A DNA stretch of 7,685 nt from positions 1 to 7,685 of the forward strand of contig JACQQN010000055.1 of assembly GCA_016206995.1 (NCBI GenBank), given 5' to 3'. The first letter of the stretch is position 1. Every line of letters starts with the position of its first letter. The notes under the pieces were generated by a model. The model worked only from the letters and a program-made list of their open reading frames with translations, did no database searches and was not told where the DNA came from. Source of the DNA: Candidatus Omnitrophota bacterium. Lineage in GTDB: Bacteria; Omnitrophota; Omnitrophia; Omnitrophales; Abzuiibacteriaceae. The translations under genes and the position numbers were made by a program. Of the stretch, positions 1-5,713 are shown one piece after another.

Positions 1-214
1 CCATAAACGTGTAATGTTTTTCTTTTCCTTCTTTCGTGAGTTTTTGGCGGAGATCGCGATCGTCTTGCTGATAAAAGCCGTGAAATTTTAAGAGGTTGTG
101 AACTGTGTCGTCGAAATGAGTCGTATTTTGAGCAAGCTGCTCTTTGAGCGTCCCGCGGAGGTAGTTACTGGTTTCTTTCTCAATTTCGACTTTTGATTTA
201 TTGGATTCTGTCAT
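1..214 (-). CDS. cysI: Sulfite reductase hemoprotein (CysI-type), N-terminal fragment, cut by window edge
   Basis: Only the first 71 codons are present; the gene runs off the left edge. The protein begins MTESNKSKVEIEKE and continues with SNYLRGTL, an LLKFHGFYQQDDRDLR block (residues about 41-56) and KHYTFM. This series is characteristic of the N-terminus of siroheme-[4Fe-4S] assimilatory sulfite reductase, which reduces sulfite to sulfide in the cytoplasm. The siroheme and cluster-binding cysteines lie in the missing C-terminal part and cannot be checked. The related ferredoxin-nitrite reductases share the fold, but the KFHGxYQQDDRDxR block favours sulfite reductase. The ATG at 214 is preceded only by a weak purine-rich GGAAA. 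The gene starts 16 bases after the hairpin repeat at 230-285, which separates it from the PfpI-family gene upstream. No convincing promoter is visible. Confidence 0.88.
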   Translation of the reverse strand, partial: MTESNKSKVEIEKETSNYLRGTLKEQLAQNTTHFDDTVHNLLKFHGFYQQDDRDLRQKLTKEGKEKHYTFM

Positions 215-229
215 ATTTCCATTCTACCC

Positions 230-285
230 AAAAAAAGGGACGGGTCTTGTTTGTGTTGATCAAATAAAGACCTGTCCCTTTTTTT
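230..285. repeat. GGGACAGG hairpin repeat, copy 1 (loop class A), likely terminator
   Basis: Arms 230-248 and 267-285 pair over 19 bp with one G-T wobble (242/273). They enclose an 18-base loop containing TTGATCAA. Seven A residues begin the element and seven T residues end it, so it has the form of an intrinsic terminator on either strand. It lies 10 bases downstream of the PfpI-family stop (296, minus strand) and 16 bases upstream of the cysI start. Its loop matches that of the copy at 2768-2821 at 13 of 18 positions, so the two copies share ancestry beyond the arms. Confidence 0.85.
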
Positions 286-295
286 CATATTAAAA

Positions 296-814
296 TCAGC
301 TTTCAAGCGCTTCAAGAATGGTTCTGCAAAAAGCGGGAAGATCATCTGGTTTCCGTGAGGTAATCAAGTTGCCGTCGCGAATCACTTCTTGGTCAACAAA
401 GGTAGCGCCGGCATTCACTAAATCATCCTTGATTGCAATATAAGAAGTCAAAGTCCTTCCCTTACAAACTCCCGCCGACGCAAGCACCCAGCCACCATGA
501 CAAATGGACGCAACCACTTTTCCTTGTTTGTTGAGCGTTCTTACAAAATTCAAAATTTTCTCAGACATCCGCAATTTATCGGGCGCCCAACCGCCGGGAA
601 TCACAACTGCATCAAACTCCTCCGGCTTTACCTGATCAATAGAACGATCAACATCAATTGGGTAACCCCACTTACCCACATAATGCTTCTGATTTCTTGG
701 TTCAATTGTCACCACTTCATATCCCGCTTCCCGCAGCCTCAAAATCGGATACCAAACTTCAAGGTCTTGATAATGATCTTCAATCAATACCGCAATTTTC
801 TTCTTTCGTGACAT
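296..814 (-). CDS. DJ-1/PfpI family protein (glyoxalase/deglycase or peptidase-like)
   Basis: A 172-residue single-domain protein of the PfpI/YhbO branch of the DJ-1 superfamily, at the usual length. The nucleophile elbow is visible as ASICHGGWVLASAG with Cys105 followed by His106. Glu19 in the DLEVWYP segment aligns with the conserved glutamate that contacts the cysteine in PfpI proteins. Other hallmarks are AVVIPGG (residues 70-75) and LTSY after the elbow. Members have been described as proteases, glyoxalases and glycation-repair enzymes, so the exact reaction is uncertain; a cytoplasmic stress role is likely. The start is well supported by AGGAGG (plus-strand CCTCCT at 821-826) six bases upstream. 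The gene follows the 830-1303 gene by 15 bases and is probably cotranscribed with it. The hairpin at 230-285 follows as terminator. Confidence 0.93.
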   Translation of the reverse strand: MSRKKKIAVLIEDHYQDLEVWYPILRLREAGYEVVTIEPRNQKHYVGKWGYPIDVDRSIDQVKPEEFDAVVIPGGWAPDKLRMSEKILNFVRTLNKQGKVVASICHGGWVLASAGVCKGRTLTSYIAIKDDLVNAGATFVDQEVIRDGNLITSRKPDDLPAFCRTILEALES

Positions 815-829
815 TACAAACCTCCTTCT

Positions 830-1303
830 CTACCGCCTGCGTCTCGCATAAGAATACCAGAAACTGACGATTTTTCCATCACTTGTAAAATAACCACCTG
901 GCCCGCCTGGCCCTGTTCGAATCACAAATCCTTCTTCGCCATCTTTCAAACGGAGTGGGCGCGCGTTTGAACGATTCGCGCTAAAAAATTGAATCGCATC
1001 TTTCGTGTATTCTTCTGGTGTCTTACCTAAATACGCCGCATGCTTTTCCCAATGGTATCTCGCGCAAGCTTCTACGGTTGGAAACGTCGCCCGATCCCAA
1101 TGCGACAGTGTTTCTTCTGAAAATACCAGATTGGGTACTACCTTCTGCTTGCAAGATGAAAATAAAAAGACTGCCGCCAGAAAAACAAAAATAGAAAGTG
1201 AAAAAATGGGGCGGATCCCTACCACACAAATGGGGACAGGTTTGGAGTAAAAAACCTGTCCCCATTTGGATAGACCTGTTCCCTTTTTCCTTCTAAAATT
1301 CAC
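830..1303 (-). CDS. Small exported protein, possible lipoprotein, with a weak resemblance to BECR-fold nuclease domains
   Basis: A 157-residue protein of unproven function. It starts at GTG 1303, chosen because AGGAGG lies five bases upstream. Residues 1-33 are basic, residues about 34-48 are a hydrophobic segment (FSLSIFVFLAAVFLF), and SSC puts Cys51 at a possible lipidation site, although Phe at -3 is atypical. The mature part has a histidine-rich helix, HWEKHAAYLGKTPEEY (about 84-99), then a glycine-rich strand region (about 121-150, FVIRTGPGGPGGYFT and DGKIVSFWY). From memory, this layout resembles small nuclease-toxin domains of the Barnase-EndoU-ColicinE5/D-RelE group, but that is an inference. 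Residues 6-26 are translated from the hairpin repeat at 1228-1288, so the long N-terminal stretch before the signal segment looks inserted. The product could be periplasmic or outer-membrane anchored. It is probably cotranscribed with the PfpI-family gene. Confidence 0.65.
   Translation of the reverse strand: MNFRRKKGTGLSKWGQVFYSKPVPICVVGIRPIFSLSIFVFLAAVFLFSSCKQKVVPNLVFSEETLSHWDRATFPTVEACARYHWEKHAAYLGKTPEEYTKDAIQFFSANRSNARPLRLKDGEEGFVIRTGPGGPGGYFTSDGKIVSFWYSYARRRR
1228..1288. repeat. GGGGACAGG hairpin repeat, copy 2 (loop class B) plus an orphan class A half-arm, inside a coding region
   Basis: A perfect 16-bp stem pairs 1228-1243 with 1252-1267 around an 8-base loop (GGAGTAAA), similar to the loop at 5731-5738 (GGAACTAA). 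Immediately beside it, 1272-1288 reads AGACCTGTTCCCTTTTT, a degenerate copy of the 3' arm seen in copies 1 and 3, with no matching 5' arm. Unlike the other three copies, the stem lacks a long T-tract on either strand, so it is a poor terminator. It lies within the first 26 codons of the minus-strand gene starting at 1303 and keeps the reading frame open. Confidence 0.85.
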
Positions 1304-1308
1304 CTAAA

Positions 1309-1314
1309 CCTCCT
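1309..1314 (-). promoter_or_regulatory. Ribosome binding site deciding the GTG start at 1303
   Basis: On the minus strand AGGAGG is followed by five bases and then GTG. The alternative in-frame GTG at 1225 lies after the repeat and has no Shine-Dalgarno sequence, so the longer form is preferred. Confidence 0.8.
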
Positions 1315-1348
1315 GCTTGAAAAATCGGATTTGCCTTCATCAAACTTT

Positions 1349-1377
1349 ATCTTAACAAGCTGTCCTGCCCTTGACAA
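1349..1377 (-). promoter_or_regulatory. Candidate promoter for the 1303-296 minus-strand operon
   Basis: On the minus strand TTGTCA (1377-1372) and TAAGAT (1354-1349) are separated by 17 bases and match the sigma-70 consensus at 5/6 and 4/6 positions. The -35 box overlaps the -35 box of the divergent LacI-family gene, so the two promoters are back to back and probably compete. Confidence 0.5.
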
Positions 1378-1398
1378 CGGCAAAGCATGTGTTATTCT
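1371..1398 (+). promoter_or_regulatory. Promoter of the LacI-family gene
   Basis: TTGACA (1371-1376) is followed after 16 bases by TATTCT (1393-1398) with an extended TG at 1390-1391. Transcription would begin around 1404-1406, inside the palindrome at 1400-1417, which is the classic arrangement for autorepression. Confidence 0.75.
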
Positions 1399-1399
1399 T

Positions 1400-1417
1400 A
1401 ATGTAACCGGTTACATT
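1400..1417. promoter_or_regulatory. Operator O1, 18-bp perfect palindrome for the LacI-family repressor
   Basis: AATGTAACCGGTTACATT is its own reverse complement and has the central CG typical of LacI-family operators. It overlaps the predicted transcription start and ends two bases before the GGAGG ribosome binding site. The same 18 bases recur at 2459-2476. The half-site TGTAA is the one recognised by GalR-type proteins, whose recognition helix has the same VSVAT residues as the protein encoded here. Confidence 0.88.
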
Positions 1418-1427
1418 TTGGAGGCTT

Positions 1428-2444
1428 ATGTTAACGATTCGGGACATTGCAAAAAAAGCGGAAGTTTCTGTTGCCACCATTTCACGCTTTCTCCATCCGG
1501 AAACAAAACACTTTGTTCATCCAGAAACAAGAGAACAAATCGAGAAAATCATCCACAAATATCATTACATCCCAAACCAAGCCGCGCAAGCACTAAGCAA
1601 ACAAACAACTAATAATATTGGAATGGTGACCGCTTTTTCTACGGACGTCGTCAAAAGCCCCTATTACGAGGGTTTGATTGCGGGAATTATTGAAGGAATC
1701 CGCCCCTTCACACATGACCTTAAATGGATCATGATTAAAGATGAGGAAATCCAAAATTGTAACCCAAAAGAACTCTTACAAAAACACGCGGTGGATGGCG
1801 TTGTTTTTTTGACGTGGCGGCTCTATCCAAAATTGATCCATGAAATTGAACATCACTCTAACTTACCTGTGGTTTTAATCAACGACTACGAATCAACCAT
1901 CCGATCAAGCATTGTTTACTGTGACGGCGGAAACGGCGTTCAAGAGGTTTGCAAACATTTTGTCCAAAAAGGTTATAAAACGATTGGCATGCTTCGTGGA
2001 CCTGAATATATTTCTTTGGATGCTCAAAAGCGTTTTAAAGCTTTCAAAAGAGCGGCGCGAACACTTGGATTCCGAGTGGATCCTAAATTTCTTTTTGAGT
2101 GTCAACGTTTTGATGAAACCGATGGTTATCAGGCGATGAAAACGTGGATTGAAAATCAAAAGCTCCCTCGCGCAATCTTTTGTGCCAATGACGATATCGC
2201 AAGAGGGGCGATGCATGCGCTCCAAGAAAAAAACATTTCGATTCCCGATCAAATTGCTGTTGCCGGATTTGACGATTCCATTCGAAGCGAATCGCTTAAT
2301 CCATCACTAACTTCTGTCCGACAGCCGCTTGAAGCCATGGGGCGCGCGGCGGTTCAAGCATTAATTAATATGATTACCAAGAAAGCAAAATCTCCGATTC
2401 AGATTCGGTTTGAACCTGAATTAATTGTCAGGCAATCGACCTAA
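1428..2444 (+). CDS. LacI-family transcriptional repressor
   Basis: A 338-residue regulator of standard length. Residues 2-22 form the helix-turn-helix (TIRDIAKKAEVSVATISRFL), with Val15, Ala16 and Arg20 at the base-contacting positions. The hinge helix NQAAQALSKQ (about 50-59) places Leu56 where LacI has the leucine that intercalates at the central CG. The loop between recognition helix and helix 3 appears about two residues longer than in LacI. Residues from about 62 form a periplasmic-binding-protein-like effector domain, with CANDDIARGAMHAL, VAGFDDS and LTSVRQPLEAMG near the end. The start is supported by GGAGG, though only three bases separate it from ATG. An identical operator lies before this gene and before the 87-residue gene, so it probably represses both. 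The effector, usually a sugar or nucleoside in this family, cannot be told because no catabolic or transport gene is adjacent. Confidence 0.95.
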   Translation: MLTIRDIAKKAEVSVATISRFLHPETKHFVHPETREQIEKIIHKYHYIPNQAAQALSKQTTNNIGMVTAFSTDVVKSPYYEGLIAGIIEGIRPFTHDLKWIMIKDEEIQNCNPKELLQKHAVDGVVFLTWRLYPKLIHEIEHHSNLPVVLINDYESTIRSSIVYCDGGNGVQEVCKHFVQKGYKTIGMLRGPEYISLDAQKRFKAFKRAARTLGFRVDPKFLFECQRFDETDGYQAMKTWIENQKLPRAIFCANDDIARGAMHALQEKNISIPDQIAVAGFDDSIRSESLNPSLTSVRQPLEAMGRAAVQALINMITKKAKSPIQIRFEPELIVRQST

Positions 2445-2454
2445 TTTTTTTACT
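2425..2454 (+). promoter_or_regulatory. Candidate promoter for the 87-residue gene
   Basis: TTGTCA (2425-2430) lies within the last codons of the LacI-family gene. It is followed after 18 bases by TTTACT (2449-2454), 4/6 to consensus. The operator at 2458-2477 begins three bases further on, mirroring the promoter-operator arrangement upstream of the repressor gene. Confidence 0.45.
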
Positions 2455-2457
2455 AAA

Positions 2458-2477
2458 TAATGTAACCGGTTACATTA
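2458..2477. promoter_or_regulatory. Operator O2, 20-bp perfect palindrome
   Basis: TAATGTAACCGGTTACATTA contains the whole of O1 and is extended by one symmetric base pair on each side. It sits between the repressor stop and the 87-residue gene, giving that gene its own regulated promoter instead of relying only on read-through. O1 and O2 are about 1.06 kb apart centre to centre, so looping between the two is possible. Confidence 0.88.
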
Positions 2478-2501
2478 CTGGAGAAGAGGGGGAGCTAAAA
2501 A

Positions 2502-2765
2502 ATGACACTACAAGACCTAAAAACAATCCTGATCGACCATTTGGGTGCGTGGAGCAAAAAACCAGTCCTCGTGAACCAAGAAATAGTCGACCATATCATC
2601 CGTGGGAGGGCGAAAACAGAAGTTCTTGGTTCGGAAGCAATGGTTTTCCAAGTCAATGGAACAACCGTGTTTTTAAGCGACTCGGGGCTAAAACTTCCTG
2701 AGCAGATTATCTTTGTAGACTTGAAAAGCCGGGAATCATTTTTACAAGAACTCGAGCAAGCGTAA
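2502..2765 (+). CDS. Conserved-looking 87-residue protein of unknown function under LacI-family control
   Basis: I do not recognise a family. The gene is supported by a strong purine-rich ribosome binding site (GGAG at 2491-2494, seven bases before ATG), by its own operator immediately upstream, and by the hairpin terminator that starts two bases after its stop. The protein is soluble, with no signal peptide or membrane segment. An N-terminal helical region (residues about 3-33, TLQDLKTILIDHLGAW and EIVDHIIRGRA) is followed by alternating short strands (about 38-72, TEVLGSEAMVFQVN, TTVFLSD and IIFVDL) and a short C-terminal helix ending LEQA. This suggests a small alpha/beta domain. There are no cysteines or obvious catalytic motif. 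It could be a binding or adaptor protein, or a modulator of the neighbouring regulator. That is inference from context only. Confidence 0.75.
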   Translation: MTLQDLKTILIDHLGAWSKKPVLVNQEIVDHIIRGRAKTEVLGSEAMVFQVNGTTVFLSDSGLKLPEQIIFVDLKSRESFLQELEQA

Positions 2766-2767
2766 CC

Positions 2768-2821
2768 AAAAAGGGGACAGGTCTTGCTCGTGCTGATCCA
2801 ACAAAGACCTGTCCCCTTTTT
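2768..2821. repeat. GGGGACAGG hairpin repeat, copy 3 (loop class A), bidirectional terminator
   Basis: A perfect 18-bp stem (2768-2785 with 2804-2821) encloses an 18-base loop. A-tract and T-tract flank the GC core, so it would terminate transcription from both sides. It fills the gap between two convergent genes almost exactly: two bases after the 87-residue gene stop and four bases before the rtcB stop. The loop matches copy 1 at 13 of 18 positions. Confidence 0.88.
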
Positions 2822-2825
2822 CCTC

Positions 2826-4286
2826 TCAACCTTTGATCACACCCATCGGGCGCATGCGGGCAACGCGTTTTGCAATGCCCGCATGATGGACCACGTCAAC
2901 CACGTCATTCACATCTTTGTAAGCGGCAGGCTGTTCTTCGGCAATGCTTCGGTGGCCGCGGCCCATCACAATAATTCCCTTCTTTTCAAGTTCTTGCTCA
3001 ATCGAACGACCCGCAGCATCTTTCACGGCTTGATGACGGCTCATCACACGGCCCGCCCCATGACAAGTTGTTCCAAAAGTTTCATTGAGTGCTTGCGAAG
3101 TTCCAACAAGCAGGTAAGAATTTCTTCCCATATCACCTGGAATGATCACGGGCTGGCCGAACTCTCGATAATCTTCTGGGAGTTCAGTATGCCCTGGCGG
3201 AAAAGCTCGAGTAGCGCCCTTTCGATGAACGCAAAGCACTTTTTCTTTTCCGTCGATTTTATACTTTTCGAATTTAGCAATATTATGCGCCACATCATAA
3301 ACCAAAGACATTTCAAGATCTCCCCAACTTCGGCCAAAAACTTTCTCAAAAACTGTTCGTGCAAGATGCATGATGCATTGACGGTTTGCCCAAGCGTAAT
3401 TGGCGGCGGCGCGCATCGCACCGATATAACGTTTTCCTTCGTCCGAATGAACTGGCGCACAAGCAAGCTGGATATCGGGAACTTGGATATGATATTTTGT
3501 AAGCGCGCGGCGGGTCACTTCCAAAAAATCGTCACAAATTTGATAACCAAATCCCCTCGAACCAGAATGAATCATCATGGTTACTTGATTCAATTCAATT
3601 CCAAAACGATTTGCGAGCACTTCATCAAAAATTTGGTCAACCACTTGAACTTCCAGGAAATGGTTTCCTGAACCAAGTGTCCCTAATTGATTTTTACCTC
3701 GCTCATGCGCCCGATTTGAAACGGCGTCTGGATTGGCATCTTCTAATGCGCCACCGGCTTCTGTATGCGCAAGATCCTCTTCTGTTCCGTATCCTTGAGC
3801 GACAACCCAGCGAGCGCCTTTTGTGACAATATGTTTTCGATCTTTGCCGGAAATTCTAATGTCTCCCGACTGCCCAACACCACACGGAATGGTATTAAAA
3901 AGCGTAGCAATCAAAGATTTAAGCTTTGGTCTTACTTCATTCTCTTTAAGCGCTGTGCGCACAAGACGGACACCACAATTAATGTCGTAACCAACACCGC
4001 CCGGTGAAATAACCCCGCCTTCGTCGGGGTCGGTTGCTGCAACACCTCCGATCGGAAAACCGTAGCCCCAGTGAATATCAGGCATCGCAAGCGAATATCG
4101 GACAATTCCAGGAAGATGCGCTACGTTCGCCACTTGTTCGAGTGCTTGATCAAAGCGAAGGGTTTTCAGAAGTTTTTCGTCCGCAAAAATAAGTCCAGGG
4201 ACGCGCATTCCAGGTTTGTAATCGCGCGGAATTTCCCAGCGGAAGTCATCGATCTTCCTTAATGGGACTTCAGTTTGCGTTTTCAT
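2826..4286 (-). CDS. rtcB: RNA-splicing ligase RtcB (3'-phosphate RNA ligase)
   Basis: A 486-residue full-length RtcB, close in length to the archaeal enzymes (about 480) and longer than E. coli RtcB (about 408). It joins RNA 2',3'-cyclic phosphate or 3'-phosphate ends to 5'-hydroxyl ends using GTP and Mn2+, in RNA repair or tRNA splicing. All metal ligands and the guanylated histidine are present: Asp101 and Cys104 (DINCGV), His209 (GSGNHFLEV), His240 (MIHSGSRG), His334 (YDVAHN), and His409 in TTCHGAGR as the GMP-accepting residue. The N-terminal PGLIFAD and AMPDIHWGYGFPIGG blocks are also intact. The ATG at 4286 is preceded by AAGGTG. The archease gene that normally activates this long type of RtcB is two genes upstream on the same strand, separated by an LpxL-type gene. 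Copy 3 of the hairpin repeat follows the stop by four bases. Confidence 0.98.
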   Translation of the reverse strand: MKTQTEVPLRKIDDFRWEIPRDYKPGMRVPGLIFADEKLLKTLRFDQALEQVANVAHLPGIVRYSLAMPDIHWGYGFPIGGVAATDPDEGGVISPGGVGYDINCGVRLVRTALKENEVRPKLKSLIATLFNTIPCGVGQSGDIRISGKDRKHIVTKGARWVVAQGYGTEEDLAHTEAGGALEDANPDAVSNRAHERGKNQLGTLGSGNHFLEVQVVDQIFDEVLANRFGIELNQVTMMIHSGSRGFGYQICDDFLEVTRRALTKYHIQVPDIQLACAPVHSDEGKRYIGAMRAAANYAWANRQCIMHLARTVFEKVFGRSWGDLEMSLVYDVAHNIAKFEKYKIDGKEKVLCVHRKGATRAFPPGHTELPEDYREFGQPVIIPGDMGRNSYLLVGTSQALNETFGTTCHGAGRVMSRHQAVKDAAGRSIEQELEKKGIIVMGRGHRSIAEEQPAAYKDVNDVVDVVHHAGIAKRVARMRPMGVIKG

Positions 4287-4316
4287 AAGGCACCTTGATT
4301 ACAGAAACTGGAGCAT

Positions 4317-4365
4317 AGATAACAGAATTGTTATTATTTTACTCCCTTTTCGTACTCTGTTATCT
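4317..4365. repeat. Inverted repeat in the acyltransferase-rtcB gap
   Basis: AGATAACAGA (4317-4326) and TCTGTTATCT (4356-4365) are perfect 10-bp inverted repeats with a 29-base loop. The stem is AT-rich and has no T-tract, so it is a weak terminator at best. It occupies most of the 90-base gap between two same-strand genes and could be a processing site or a regulator site. Confidence 0.45.
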
Positions 4366-4376
4366 GTTTTCTGGAC

Positions 4377-5246
4377 TCATGCGCGCCAGCGCCGGTGCAT
4401 CCAAAGCCACTCCCCTGGCCGTTCAGCAACTCGTTTTTCAATCGCGCTCACAAATTGCTGGGTGTTGGCAAGCACATCGGCATCAGGATCATTTGTCAAA
4501 ATTAATTTAAAAGGTTCTTCAAAATCCGTAGTCAAAACTCCATTCTGATCACGGTAACAAAATGTGGCGATCACAGGAACATTCCATTTGGTTGCGATTC
4601 GTGCTGGAAGACTGGAAGAAAAGCATGACCGCCCAAAAAATTGAACTTTGACTCCTCCTTGCCGTTCGTGTTGGTCGATTAAAAACGAAACGATTTTGTT
4701 TTTCTGTAAAAGTCTTACAGTTTCGCGAATGGCCCCGGTTTTATCAATGCTTTTCAAGCCCCCATAGCCACGCAAACGTTTGATATAGTTGTAAACAAAT
4801 GGATTTTTGACCGGCCTGCCGATTGCATGTATGGGAAAACCTGCTTGGCCGGTTGCCACTGCCATTGCTTCCCAATTGGTGAGGTGCGAGACAATCAAAA
4901 TCAAGCCTCGCTTTTCTTCAAGCGCTTTCCAAACTCGCTCGCCATGCGAAACTTGGAAACAATTTTTACGAGCAAGTTTAGGAATGCACACAAACTCAAT
5001 AGCGACTTGCGCCATATTTTGAAAAGCACTGCACGCAATTGCTCGAATTTCCATTTCTGACTTTTCAGGGAATGATGCTTCCAAATTATCAATCGCAACT
5101 TTCCTGCGATCTGCCAAAACCCAATATAAAATTGTCCCAACGGATCGGCCCAGCGCAATTGCTAAGGGGTAAGGAGTGAGGTTAACAAACGCTGCAACCA
5201 AGCGAAAGAAAGAATATTCTAAAAAATAAATGCTTCTTTGAAGCAT
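4377..5246 (-). CDS. Lipid A biosynthesis lauroyl/myristoyl acyltransferase family (LpxL/HtrB-like)
   Basis: A 289-residue member of the LpxL/HtrB family, which transfers a secondary acyl chain from acyl-ACP to Kdo-lipid A at the inner membrane. The N-terminal hydrophobic region (about 11-44) would hold it to the membrane. The catalytic H-x4-E motif is visible in SHLTNWEAM as His121 and Glu126. FLIDQHERQGGVKVQFFGR (about 188-206) and the terminal PGEWLWMHRRWR are family signatures. The length is near that of E. coli LpxL (306). The acyl chain preference cannot be read from sequence. It lies 12 bases after the archease stop with no clear Shine-Dalgarno sequence, so its translation is probably coupled. 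Its start codon lies within a perfect hairpin (5230-5246). No other lipopolysaccharide gene is nearby. Confidence 0.93.
   Translation of the reverse strand: MLQRSIYFLEYSFFRLVAAFVNLTPYPLAIALGRSVGTILYWVLADRRKVAIDNLEASFPEKSEMEIRAIACSAFQNMAQVAIEFVCIPKLARKNCFQVSHGERVWKALEEKRGLILIVSHLTNWEAMAVATGQAGFPIHAIGRPVKNPFVYNYIKRLRGYGGLKSIDKTGAIRETVRLLQKNKIVSFLIDQHERQGGVKVQFFGRSCFSSSLPARIATKWNVPVIATFCYRDQNGVLTTDFEEPFKLILTNDPDADVLANTQQFVSAIEKRVAERPGEWLWMHRRWRA
5230..5246. repeat. Perfect hairpin covering the acyltransferase start codon
   Basis: ATGCTTC TTT GAAGCAT forms a 7-bp stem with a 3-base loop. In the mRNA (minus strand) the AUG and the next codons are in the stem. Together with the missing ribosome binding site, this would make initiation depend on ribosomes finishing the archease gene 12 bases upstream. 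Confidence 0.5.
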
Positions 5247-5258
5247 GGTTTTTCGGTT

Positions 5259-5702
5259 TTAAATGTCGAGAATCACTCGGGCTGAAAAGCCAGACGATGT
5301 TTTTTTGAACTCAAACAAATGACGCGTGACCGCTTTTACTTCCCGGCCAAGTTGGTGTTTGGCTGAATCCAATTTTTCGCCGGAAACTTTTGCTGTTAAA
5401 TGGTTAAACGTTATGTCGACAACCTGAAACTGAGAAAGCAGAAGATGTTCCGTATCAAAAATAAACAGAAGTTCTTTAAGCCATACCATTAAAAGCTCTT
5501 CGCCAGATTCTTCTTTCAATTCGATCGTACGTGTTTCATGAGGCTCTACTTGACTTAACTTTGCCATCAAACTGAAAAGTCCTTTGGCGGATTCTTCATA
5601 AATTGCTTCAAACGTATCTCCCCAAATTTCAAGACCGATATCGGCTGTGTGATCAAATGTTTTAAAACCGCGAGCTGGTGAAGCTGTCATCGTGGTGGTC
5701 AT
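5259..5702 (-). CDS. Archease (RtcB-activating protein)
   Basis: Archease promotes guanylylation and multiple turnover of RtcB and binds metal ions through acidic residues. The product is about 147 residues from the ATG at 5702, the usual family length. Visible hallmarks are FKTFDHTADIGLEIWG (about residues 13-28), the central LLMVWLKELLFIFD helix, EVKAVTRH, and the C-terminal VILDI with the conserved aspartate next to the last residue. The frame is open upstream to a TTG at 5795, but those 31 codons translate the hairpin repeat, so I chose ATG 5702; ATG 5690 is the alternative. Neither has a clear Shine-Dalgarno sequence. A TATAAT overlaps the first ATG but has no good -35 box. The repeat hairpin ends 12 bases before the start and may have displaced the original leader. 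It heads the archease, acyltransferase, rtcB cluster. Confidence 0.93.
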   Translation of the reverse strand: MTTTMTASPARGFKTFDHTADIGLEIWGDTFEAIYEESAKGLFSLMAKLSQVEPHETRTIELKEESGEELLMVWLKELLFIFDTEHLLLSQFQVVDITFNHLTAKVSGEKLDSAKHQLGREVKAVTRHLFEFKKTSSGFSARVILDI

Positions 5703-5713
5703 TATAATACAAG

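Noticed and set aside
204..229. TAGAAT as a -10 box for cysI just before its start
   Set aside because: No -35 element is found at a suitable distance, and the box lies only a few bases from the ATG.
2784..3671. Long plus-strand open frame of 295 residues opposite rtcB
   Set aside because: It is the antisense shadow of rtcB, begins inside the hairpin repeat, and has a composition unlike a real protein. RtcB on the other strand has every catalytic residue.
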